63,407 nucleotides of DNA from Frankiales bacterium (GTDB lineage Bacteria; Actinomycetota; Actinomycetes; Mycobacteriales; SCTD01), in NCBI GenBank assembly GCA_025965475.1, contig JAOPWV010000200.1, positions 1 through 63,407 on the forward strand. The letters are read 5' to 3'. Under the pieces are notes generated by a model. The model worked only from the letters and a program-made list of their open reading frames with translations. It ran no database searches and had not been told where the DNA came from. This document shows, in pieces, positions 41,864 through 49,797 of this stretch (position 1 is the stretch's first letter; each line of letters begins with the position of its first letter). The position numbers and the translations under genes were made by a program.

Positions 41864-43335
41864 GCAGGTCCGACGAGGCCGGCGACGATCCGGGCGGACA
41901 GCGCGACCAGCGGCAGACCGCCGCCGGGGTGCGCGGAGCCGCCCACGAGGAACAGGCCCGGCACCGGCGACCGGTTCGCCGGGCGCAGGAAGGCGGCGGC
42001 GGCCCCGTTGCTCGACGTCCCGTAGATGGCGCCCCCGACCGCGCCGGTGCGCTCCTCGAGGTCGGCCGGGTCGACGACCTGCGACCACAGGACCCGGTCG
42101 CGGACCGGCAGGCCGCGTGCGGCGAGCAGGTCGAGCAGCCGGTCGGCGTACTGCTCCGACCGGCCCGGCGCCCGCCAGTCGAGCGCGCCGGGGCCGGTCC
42201 CGTGCCGCGGGGCGTTCGCCAACACGAACCAGGCCTCGTGGCCTTCGGGGTGCAGCGTCTCGTCGGCCGGAGCGCTGACGTAGAGCGCCGGGTCCGGGAC
42301 CGGCTGCGCGGCCGGCCCGAACACCGCGTCGAACTCGGCGTCATAGTCGGCGGGGAACAGCACGGTGTGGTGGCCCAGCTCCTGAGTGCGCCCGCGGACG
42401 GCCAGCAGCAGCGCGAACCCGCTCAGCGACGGGGTCGCACGGGCCAGCCGCCGCGCCGCCGCGGGCGCCTGCACCAGCTGGCCGTAGACGGTCGCCGCAT
42501 CGGCGTTGGCCACCACGACGTCGGCCGCGAGCCGGGTGCCGTCGGCGAGCCGTACGCCGTCCACCCGGCCGCCCGCGGTCTCGATCCCCGTGACCCGCGC
42601 GCCGAGCACCACGCTCGCCCCGCGTTCGAGGGCCCGCTCGTGGACCGCCTCGCCGAGCCGGTGCAGCCCGCCCTCGACGTACCAGCCGCCGAACGCCTGC
42701 TCGGCGTACGGCACGACGACCAGCGCCGCCGGCGCCCGGCGCGGGTCGGAACCGGTGTAGGTGGCGTAGCGGTCGAGGAAGGTGCGCAGCCGTGGGTCGC
42801 GTAGGAAGCGCCGGCCGAGGGCTCGCAGCGAACGACCGGGCGCGATCGCCGCGATGTCCCGCGGCTGGCGCAGCGCCAGCCGGGCCATCGTGCGCGCGCC
42901 GTCGAGCGGTGCCTCCAGGAACGGCTGCCGGCTCGCCTGCCAGACCCTGGCAGCATGCACCATGAGGCGCCGCCAGTCGGCGCCGTTGCCCTCGCCGAGC
43001 GCGGCGTCCAGCCGGTCGCAGAACCGGTCGAGGTCGCTCGTCGCGTCGAAGGTCGTGCCGTCGGCGAACCGGTAGCGGGCCAGCGGTTCGAGCGGCGTCA
43101 GCTGCAGGTCGTCCGGCCAGCCGCCCGTGTCCTCGAACAGCTCGTGGAACACCTGGGGCATCGTCAGCAGCGACGGCCCGGTGTCGAACCGGAAGCCGTC
43201 CCGGGAGTACCGGCCGAGCTTGCCGCCGACGGTCTGCTGGGCCTCGCAGACCGTGACCCGGTGCCCGAGCGCGGCAAGTCGAGCGGACGCGGTCAGGCCG
43301 CCGACGCCCGCACCGATCACCACCACCCGGCTCAC
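41860..43335 (-). CDS. CrtI/CrtD-family carotenoid desaturase
   Basis: VVVIGAGVGGLTASARLAALGHRVTVCEAQQTVGGKLG, RFDTGPSLLTMPQVF, GGSAHPGGGLPLV; GTG start. Confidence 0.85.
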   Translation of the reverse strand: MSRVVVIGAGVGGLTASARLAALGHRVTVCEAQQTVGGKLGRYSRDGFRFDTGPSLLTMPQVFHELFEDTGGWPDDLQLTPLEPLARYRFADGTTFDATSDLDRFCDRLDAALGEGNGADWRRLMVHAARVWQASRQPFLEAPLDGARTMARLALRQPRDIAAIAPGRSLRALGRRFLRDPRLRTFLDRYATYTGSDPRRAPAALVVVPYAEQAFGGWYVEGGLHRLGEAVHERALERGASVVLGARVTGIETAGGRVDGVRLADGTRLAADVVVANADAATVYGQLVQAPAAARRLARATPSLSGFALLLAVRGRTQELGHHTVLFPADYDAEFDAVFGPAAQPVPDPALYVSAPADETLHPEGHEAWFVLANAPRHGTGPGALDWRAPGRSEQYADRLLDLLAARGLPVRDRVLWSQVVDPADLEERTGAVGGAIYGTSSNGAAAAFLRPANRSPVPGLFLVGGSAHPGGGLPLVALSARIVAGLVGPA

Positions 43336-44372
43336 AGGGCGCGCCCCTTCCAGGCCAGCGTCCCGCGCCGCCGGGCCAGGCGGGACCGGCCGGTCAGCCA
43401 GCACAGCGTGGCAACGCCGACCGGGTGGGTGAAGGCGTCGGGCCAGACCCTTCCACCGGTGCGCCGCGCTGTGATGACGCGCCCGAGAACCCCTGCTGCA
43501 TAAGCGATCCGGCCCGCCCGGGAGCCGCGCAGCCCCGCAACCGCGGGCGCGACGTACAGCAGTGCCAGCAATGCGGTCACAGGTGCGGGCACCGTCCAGG
43601 CCGACTTCGTGTAGCCGGCGACCAGCTCGTCCCAGCTGTCGTACATCCGGGTCGTCGCGAGGTCCGTCCCGTCGGCCACCCCACCGGTGCCACCGGCCCG
43701 CTTCACCGCGCGCAGCAGGGCGACGTCCTCGACGACCTCGTCGCGGACCGCGCCATGGCCGCCGGCGCGGTCGTACGCCTCGCGACGGACGGCCAGCAGT
43801 TGCCCGTTGGCTGCCGACAGCGACGGCCGCGGCGAGCGCTCGGCGAGTCGCAGCGGCAGGAAGGTGAGCCACGACCACTGCAGCAGCGGTTGCACGAGCC
43901 GGGTGGCACCGGGCGCGTCCTGGCGCGGGTACGGGGAGACGAGGTCGAGTTCGTCGAGCAGTCCGGCCGTGGCGGCGACCGCGTGCGGCGCGAGCAGGAC
44001 GTCCGCGTCGACGAACACGAGCACGTCGCCGCGCGCCGCGTCGGCGAGCTGCTGGCAGGCATGGGGCTTCCCGAGCCAGCCCGCCGGAAGGGGCCGCCCG
44101 GTGATCAGTCGCGCCCGCGGGTCGCCCGCGCAGACCCGGCGTACGACCTCCGCGGTGCCGTCGGTGGAACCGTCGTCGAGGACGAGCAGCTCGAGGAAGT
44201 CGTTGCGCAGCAGGGCTTCCAGGCAGGGCAGGACACGGTGCACCTCGTCCCGCACCGGCAGCAGCACCGAGACACGGCGCTCGGTGCCCGTCGCGCGGGG
44301 GATCCGCAGCAGGCGCGCATTGACCGCCGCGTGACCGGTCAGCGCCGCGACGCACAGCGCGAGCCACCTCAT
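43332..44372 (-). CDS. Glycosyltransferase family 2 (carotenoid GT-like)
   Basis: VSVLLPVRDE, LLVLDDGSTDGT, VFVDADVLL; overlaps CruF-like and desaturase genes. Confidence 0.85.
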   Translation of the reverse strand: MRWLALCVAALTGHAAVNARLLRIPRATGTERRVSVLLPVRDEVHRVLPCLEALLRNDFLELLVLDDGSTDGTAEVVRRVCAGDPRARLITGRPLPAGWLGKPHACQQLADAARGDVLVFVDADVLLAPHAVAATAGLLDELDLVSPYPRQDAPGATRLVQPLLQWSWLTFLPLRLAERSPRPSLSAANGQLLAVRREAYDRAGGHGAVRDEVVEDVALLRAVKRAGGTGGVADGTDLATTRMYDSWDELVAGYTKSAWTVPAPVTALLALLYVAPAVAGLRGSRAGRIAYAAGVLGRVITARRTGGRVWPDAFTHPVGVATLCWLTGRSRLARRRGTLAWKGRAL

Positions 44373-45142
44373 CGGCTTCCTCGGCGCAGCGCCAGGGCGT
44401 ACGGGACGGCGACCAGTCCCATGCCGACGCCGCCGACGAGCGCGGTCAGCGGCCGGCCGAAGAATGCCGCGTTGGCGAGCACCGAGGACCCGTAGGTCCA
44501 CAGGAACAGTGTGGCCGGCTGGCGCTCGTCGGCTGGCCGGCGGGGGAGCGCCTGCAGCGCGGCCGTCATCACGACCGCGACGATCAGCCAGCCCAGGTAG
44601 TTGCCCACGGGCACGTCCGGTGAGCCGGGCAGGGCGTGCCCCACGTGGGACCAGCGCCAGTATCCGGCCTCGACCATCTGCGGGTCCAGGAACAGGTCCC
44701 AGGACGCCAGCGCCCAGCCACCGACCAGGGCGGCGGCCAGGGGGGACCGGGTCAGCCGCTGCCCGACGAGCAGGCACGGGTAGGCCATCATCGACCAGGC
44801 CAACGGGATGACCAGCGGCACGCCGAGCAGGGTGGCGCCGAGCGCGGGGCCGTAGGCGTAGTCGCCGAACGGCAGGCCCGTCGCGGTGCCGACCGCCTCC
44901 GCGAGCAGGCCGGTCCCGGCGGTGACGAGGACGAACGCCGCGGTCCACCGCAGGCCGCGGTGCACCAGGGCGTGCGACGCGCAGGCCAGGAAGAAGACCA
45001 CCACGGTCACGACGGTCAGCGCCGTGCGGCCGGGCCCGTGCACCAGCGGGTACGCGATCTGCAGGAGCACCGTCGCACCGGCGAGGACGGTCGGTACGGC
45101 GTCGGGCAAGACCGCGGTGGGGGCAGCCGCGGTGCTCTTCAC
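44369..45142 (-). CDS. cruF: CruF-like carotenoid 1',2'-hydratase
   Basis: GLPFGDYAYGPALG, MAYPCLLVGQRL, ASWDLFLDPQMVEAGYWRW. Confidence 0.85.
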   Translation of the reverse strand: MKSTAAAPTAVLPDAVPTVLAGATVLLQIAYPLVHGPGRTALTVVTVVVFFLACASHALVHRGLRWTAAFVLVTAGTGLLAEAVGTATGLPFGDYAYGPALGATLLGVPLVIPLAWSMMAYPCLLVGQRLTRSPLAAALVGGWALASWDLFLDPQMVEAGYWRWSHVGHALPGSPDVPVGNYLGWLIVAVVMTAALQALPRRPADERQPATLFLWTYGSSVLANAAFFGRPLTALVGGVGMGLVAVPYALALRRGSR

Positions 45143-45152
45143 GGCGGGGAGC

Positions 45153-45593
45153 CTAGGACGGCGGCCGCAGCTTCGCGCGCAGCTGCCGGACCGCCTCGGC
45201 GAGCGCCCGCCTGGACGGTTCGCCGTGCTGCTCGAACCAGTCGGGCTCGTCGTCGGTGAGGTCGTCGTACGCGTCCTCGAGCCCCGGCCCGGCCAGGTCC
45301 TTGCCCGCCGGGTCGTCGATCAGCAGGTGCCAGAGCTCGGAGATCTCGGCGGTGCTGGGCGCGGCGCCGGCGCCGGCGAGCCAGCCACCCAGGTCGAGGT
45401 CGATCTCGTCGGGCAGGTCGTCGAGCAGGGTGAAGCCGTTCTCCTGGGCGTGGTGCTCCAGACCGGCCCGGGACGACCAGACCGGGACCGTGCCGCCGAC
45501 GGAGAGCAGCAGGTCGGCGTCCTCCTCGACCACCCAGCCGGCGTGCCACCGCCGGTCGCCGTCGATCAGCAGGACCTCGTAGAGCTCAGGCAC
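45153..45593 (-). CDS. Hypothetical acidic protein in carotenoid operon
   Basis: GTG start overlapping stop of CrtO-like gene; no recognised domain. Confidence 0.65.
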   Translation of the reverse strand: MPELYEVLLIDGDRRWHAGWVVEEDADLLLSVGGTVPVWSSRAGLEHHAQENGFTLLDDLPDEIDLDLGGWLAGAGAAPSTAEISELWHLLIDDPAGKDLAGPGLEDAYDDLTDDEPDWFEQHGEPSRRALAEAVRQLRAKLRPPS

Positions 45594-47154
45594 GTCGGAC
45601 CACTTTCTTGATGCGGGACAGGACGGACGGGTCACGGTCGGCGAGGACCGCGCGGGCGGCGGAGCGACCACTTGCGCCGAACACGCCGCCACCAGGGTGG
45701 GTGGAGGCTCCGCACAGGTACAGACCGGGTCGGCTCTTCACCCGGTAGCCGGCGAGCTCGGGCATCGGCCGCCACAGGAACATCTGGTCGAAGGCCATCT
45801 CGACGTGCATCACCTGCCCGCCGCGCAGGCCGAGCTCGCGCTCGAGGTCCAGCGGTGTCTGCACGTGCATCTGCTCGACGCTGCTGGCGAAGCCGGGAGC
45901 CACCCGGTCCACCGCCTCGACCAGCTTGGTGCCCTCGCGCTCGGCGATCGCGTCCCAGCTCTCTCCGTTGGACAGGGCGTACGGGTGCCACTGGCCCCAC
46001 ACGGTGACGTTGTGCCTGCCTGCGGGAGCCAGCGTGTCGTCGAACGCGCTGAAGGTCATCGCCAGCGCGGCGGGGTCGGTCGGCGGCAGGCCCGCGTTGT
46101 ACTCGCCGTGCGCCCGGCGCAGAGCCTGCCGGCTCGGCGCGATGAGCTGCAGCGAGCGGTAGGTCTCGTCGGTGGCGGCGGCGTACCGCGGCAGGTCGGT
46201 GGTCGCGAGTCGCACCACCATCCCGATCCCGTTGCCGACGCGGACGGTACGGCGGGCCCGTTCGAGCAGGTCCGCGTCGCCGGCCAGCTCGAGGGTGGTC
46301 AGGACGTGGCAGCCGGCCACCACGGTCGTCGCGCCGAGGTGCTCGCCGGACTCGGTCAGCGCGCCGGTCACCCGGTCGCCGGAGGTGGTGATCCGTGCCG
46401 CGCCGTCGCCGAGCCGCACGCGCCCGCCGTACGACTCCAGCCGTTGCTGCAGCGCCTCGGACAGCATGCCGCTGCCGCCCTTCGGGTGCCCGGGCGCCTT
46501 GAGGTGCATGACGGTGTTCCAGCCGACCAGGTCGGCGGTGGCGACCTCGTGGGTCGGCGGGCCGGACTGGGCGCCCATCCAGGCCAGCGCCGTCTTGAGC
46601 CGCTCGTCGTCGAAGTACTGGTCGAGCAGCGCGTCGCCGCTGGTGAGGAACTGCCGGGACAGCTCGAGCCCGTCCAGGCCGGTGGCCTTCCCGACGCCCC
46701 AGAGGGTGCGGCCGAGCCGCCCCGGCGTGGGTGCACCCTGGAAGGCCTCGAAGACCCGCAGGTTGCGGGCGGACCAGTCGAGGGCGAACGCGCGGTAGGC
46801 ATCCGCGTCCCGGCTGCCGCAGACCTGCTCGATGGAAGCGCAGGTCCGGTCGAGGTCGACGTGGAAGTGGATGCCCTCGTCCCCGAAGGGCGCGAACCCC
46901 CATGGATCGAGGTCCTGGTACTCCAGCCCGCACTGGTCGAGCCGCAGGTCCTCCACGATCCCGGTGTGCCGGACCATGATGTGCGCGCTCGAGCCGCGGT
47001 CCATCCGGTAGCCGGGGAAGCGCTCGACCGTGCTGACCGACCCGCCGACCACGGTGTCCCGCTCGACCACCTCGACGTCGAGGCCGGACCGTGCCAGGTA
47101 GCAGGCCGCGACCAGTCCGTTGTGCCCCGCGCCGATGACGACGACGTCAGGCAT
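45586..47154 (-). CDS. crtO: CrtO-type carotenoid ketolase / FAD-dependent oxidoreductase
   Basis: VVVIGAGHNGLVAACYLARSGLDVEVVERDTVVGG, GLYLCGASTHPGGGVFGASGRSAA. Confidence 0.82.
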   Translation of the reverse strand: MPDVVVIGAGHNGLVAACYLARSGLDVEVVERDTVVGGSVSTVERFPGYRMDRGSSAHIMVRHTGIVEDLRLDQCGLEYQDLDPWGFAPFGDEGIHFHVDLDRTCASIEQVCGSRDADAYRAFALDWSARNLRVFEAFQGAPTPGRLGRTLWGVGKATGLDGLELSRQFLTSGDALLDQYFDDERLKTALAWMGAQSGPPTHEVATADLVGWNTVMHLKAPGHPKGGSGMLSEALQQRLESYGGRVRLGDGAARITTSGDRVTGALTESGEHLGATTVVAGCHVLTTLELAGDADLLERARRTVRVGNGIGMVVRLATTDLPRYAAATDETYRSLQLIAPSRQALRRAHGEYNAGLPPTDPAALAMTFSAFDDTLAPAGRHNVTVWGQWHPYALSNGESWDAIAEREGTKLVEAVDRVAPGFASSVEQMHVQTPLDLERELGLRGGQVMHVEMAFDQMFLWRPMPELAGYRVKSRPGLYLCGASTHPGGGVFGASGRSAARAVLADRDPSVLSRIKKVVRRA

Positions 47155-47677
47155 GCAGGTCCTTGCCGAGCACCGCGAAGGCGCGCGGGTCGCCGGGGAA
47201 GACCAGGTCGCGCACCAGGTCCACCCAGCCGCCGCCCCGGTAGAAGGCGCGCGCCCGGGTCTCCCGATCCGGCGTCGTGAGGATGGCGGTCGGCGCGGGC
47301 GGCCCGTCCAGCAGCCGGTCCAGCAGCGCCCGGCCGAGCCCGGTCCGCTGCAGGGAGGGGCGCACGTGCAGCTCGCAGACCTCGAACGCGCCGTCCAGCC
47401 AGCGGTTCGCCACCTCGGCGGACAGGGCGCGCCGGACCTGGTCGTGCCACCACTGGCCGCGCTCGCCGACGTAGCCGTACGCGATGCCCACCAGCTGCCC
47501 GTCGTCGTCGGTCGCGGCGATCGCGCGCAACCCGTTCCGCTCCAGGTGCGAGCTGATGATGGGCCGGCGGGTGCGCGCGGAGGACGGCGGGACCTCCATC
47601 GCCGCCGCGTAGACGTCCAGCACCTCGTCCCGGTACAGGCCGAGCTCTTTGCGGTCCCACTCGACGATGCGCGTCAT
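47147..47677 (-). CDS. GNAT family acetyltransferase
   Basis: CELHVRPSLQRTGLGRALLDRLL, RETRARAFYRGGGW; overlaps on both sides. Confidence 0.85.
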   Translation of the reverse strand: MTRIVEWDRKELGLYRDEVLDVYAAAMEVPPSSARTRRPIISSHLERNGLRAIAATDDDGQLVGIAYGYVGERGQWWHDQVRRALSAEVANRWLDGAFEVCELHVRPSLQRTGLGRALLDRLLDGPPAPTAILTTPDRETRARAFYRGGGWVDLVRDLVFPGDPRAFAVLGKDLHA

Positions 47678-48369
47678 GCCAGGGGGTCCCGTCCGTCGAG
47701 GGTGCCGTGGCTGCCGACCACGGCGAACCGGGCGAACAGCTCCTCGGCGTACCAGCCCTCCTCCGCGGTACGCCGGACGGCGTCGCGGTGGGCGGGCCCG
47801 CGGTGCGCGAAGTCGCGCAGCGCGTGGGCGGAGCTCCACAGGCTGAAGGTGCCCTGCAGCCCGAGCGGTGCCTCCCCGATACCGATCGCGGCGAGCAGGC
47901 CGGGGGAGCGGTGCAGTTCGGCGGAGACGGCAGGTACGGCTCGCCAGAACGCCGCCGCCCGGGTCACGGACAGCCGGGCCCGGGTGATCGCCGCGACCGG
48001 TCCGCCGCCGGGGTCGGCCGGCGCGCCGCCGAACGGCTCGCGGCCGCTCCACCGGCCACGGGAGGCGAGCGGGCGCAGGTCGACCCGCCAGCTCTCCTCC
48101 GCCAGGGCTGCCCAGCTGCGGGCGACGGGGAAGTCGCGCGCGGCCTCCTCGGAGGACCAGGTGACGAGCGCGCCCCACCGGGTGGGGTCGGCGTCCCGGA
48201 CGGTGAACGTCCTGCCGTGCCCGGTGCCGAGCATCTTGGCGAACAGCACGCCGGGCGTCCGCCGGGCCCGGGTCCGGTCGAGCCCCATCCGGAGCAGGGC
48301 GGCGGGGACCCGCGCCTGCGGGATCCGCCACAGGTGCAGGCTCACGAGGGCGGGCGCGGGTTCGGTCAC
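47674..48369 (-). CDS. Spheroidene monooxygenase (CrtA)-like protein
   Basis: LHLWRIPQARVPAALLRMGLDRTRARRTPGVLFAKMLGTGHGRTF; ITRARL...FWRAVP. Confidence 0.78.
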   Translation of the reverse strand: MTEPAPALVSLHLWRIPQARVPAALLRMGLDRTRARRTPGVLFAKMLGTGHGRTFTVRDADPTRWGALVTWSSEEAARDFPVARSWAALAEESWRVDLRPLASRGRWSGREPFGGAPADPGGGPVAAITRARLSVTRAAAFWRAVPAVSAELHRSPGLLAAIGIGEAPLGLQGTFSLWSSAHALRDFAHRGPAHRDAVRRTAEEGWYAEELFARFAVVGSHGTLDGRDPLA

Positions 48370-48833
48370 CCGGCCACCTGCGCGGCGGTCCCGCTCGTCA
48401 GCCGGAGCAGCTCGTCGTACGTCGTCGGGAAGACCGCGTGCGGGTGGCCGGCAGCCGACCAGACGACCGGGTGGGCGGCGAGCGCGATGTCCACGAGCGT
48501 GCGCAGCGGTGCCGGGTGGCCGATCGGGGCCACCCCGCCGATCGCGTAGCCGGTGGCCGAGCGCACCAGGTCGGCGTCCGCCCGCTTGATCCTCGACACG
48601 CCCAGCAGGCCCGCGACGTGGGTCGTGTCCACCCGGTGCGCGCCACTGGTCATGACCAGAAGCGGCTCGTCGTCCGCGATGAACAGCAGCGAGCTGGCGA
48701 TCGCGCCGACCTCGCAGCCGAGGGCAGCCGCGGCCTCCGCGGCGGTCCGCGCCGAGTCGGTCAGCTCGCGCGGCTCGCCTGTCGCGCCGGCGGCGCGGAG
48801 GAGGTCGGCGAAGCGCAGGACGGTGGGGTGCAC
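48366..48833 (-). CDS. YbaK/EbsC-type aminoacyl-tRNA deacylase
   Basis: GAIASSLLFIADDEPLLVMTSGAHRVD, GYAIGGVAPIGHP. Confidence 0.88.
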   Translation of the reverse strand: MHPTVLRFADLLRAAGATGEPRELTDSARTAAEAAAALGCEVGAIASSLLFIADDEPLLVMTSGAHRVDTTHVAGLLGVSRIKRADADLVRSATGYAIGGVAPIGHPAPLRTLVDIALAAHPVVWSAAGHPHAVFPTTYDELLRLTSGTAAQVAG

Positions 48834-48877
48834 ACCCGCGAGCCTGTCACGCGGAATGAGATGACGGCACCTTCGGG

Positions 48878-49570
48878 TTGACTGGTGTTGTGGAGCTTCA
48901 GCAGATCGCCGAGCAGGCCGGACGGGACCTCGAGACCGCGACGCCCCAGGAGGTGCTGCGCTGGGCCGTGGACACCTTCGGGGAGAAGTTCGTGATCGCG
49001 TCCTCGATGGGCGACGGGCTGCTCGCCCACCTGGCCGCGTCCGTCGCCCCGGGCATCGACGTGCTCTTCCTCGACACCGGCTACCACTTCGCCGAGACGA
49101 TGGGCACCCGGGACGCGGTCGCGGCGTCGTACGACGTCAACGTCCGCACCATGCTGCCCCTCCTCACCGTCGCCGAGCAGGACGCCGAGCACGGCGCCGA
49201 ACTCTGGCGGCGCGACCCCAACGCGTGCTGCGCGATGCGCAAGGTCGAGCCATTGGCCCGCGGGCTCGGGTCGTACACCGCCTGGGCCTCCGGCATCCGC
49301 CGTGACGAGGCAGTCACCCGCCGCGACATCGGCGTCGTCGAGTGGGACGCCAAGCGGGAGATGGTGAAGGTCAATCCGATCGCGACGTGGACCCAGGGCC
49401 AGGTCGACGCGTACGTCGAGCAGAACGGCGTGCTCGTCAACCCGCTCGCGTACGACGGGTACCCGTCGATCGGCTGCGCGCCGTGCACCTTCCGCGTGGC
49501 GCCGGGGGAGGACCCCCGCAGCGGCCGCTGGGCGGGTCAGGCCAAGACCGAGTGCGGGCTCCACGTCTGA
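48878..49570 (+). CDS. cysH: Phosphoadenylyl/adenylyl-sulfate reductase
   Basis: SSMGDGLLAHL, LFLDTGYHFAET, C-terminal GCAPCTF ... TECGLHV. Confidence 0.92.
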   Translation: MTGVVELQQIAEQAGRDLETATPQEVLRWAVDTFGEKFVIASSMGDGLLAHLAASVAPGIDVLFLDTGYHFAETMGTRDAVAASYDVNVRTMLPLLTVAEQDAEHGAELWRRDPNACCAMRKVEPLARGLGSYTAWASGIRRDEAVTRRDIGVVEWDAKREMVKVNPIATWTQGQVDAYVEQNGVLVNPLAYDGYPSIGCAPCTFRVAPGEDPRSGRWAGQAKTECGLHV

Positions 49571-49582
49571 CGGTCCGCCCCC

Positions 49583-49605
49583 GAGCCACGATCGGCCGGA
49601 CGCAA
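49583..49605. repeat. Dispersed intergenic 23-bp repeat, copy 2
   Basis: GAGCCACGATCGGCCGGACGCAA flanked by CCCCGAG ... CTCGGGG arms between convergent genes. Confidence 0.7.
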
Positions 49606-49622
49606 GGCCTCGGGGGAGCCGG

Positions 49623-49787
49623 TCAGCTGCCCGGGACGCCGGTGATGCCCTTGTAGCGGAGCGTGAAGACCCGCGAGCAGTCCTCGCAGCGCCAGTCCCC
49701 GTGCCCCTTGTCCGGGTCGTCCCCCCAGGGGCGCAGGTGCTCCTCGCCGCAGTACGGGCAGTACATCGGCGCGGCGCGCTCGCTCAC
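49623..49787 (-). CDS. 54-aa zinc-ribbon-like protein VSERAAPMYCPYCGEEHLRPWGDDPDKGHGDWRCEDCSRVFTLRYKGITGVPGS
   Basis: Below the ORF-track length cutoff; CPYC...CEDC; GTG 10 nt after sir stop. Confidence 0.85.
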   Translation of the reverse strand: MSERAAPMYCPYCGEEHLRPWGDDPDKGHGDWRCEDCSRVFTLRYKGITGVPGS

Positions 49788-49797
49788 GGCTGCTCTC

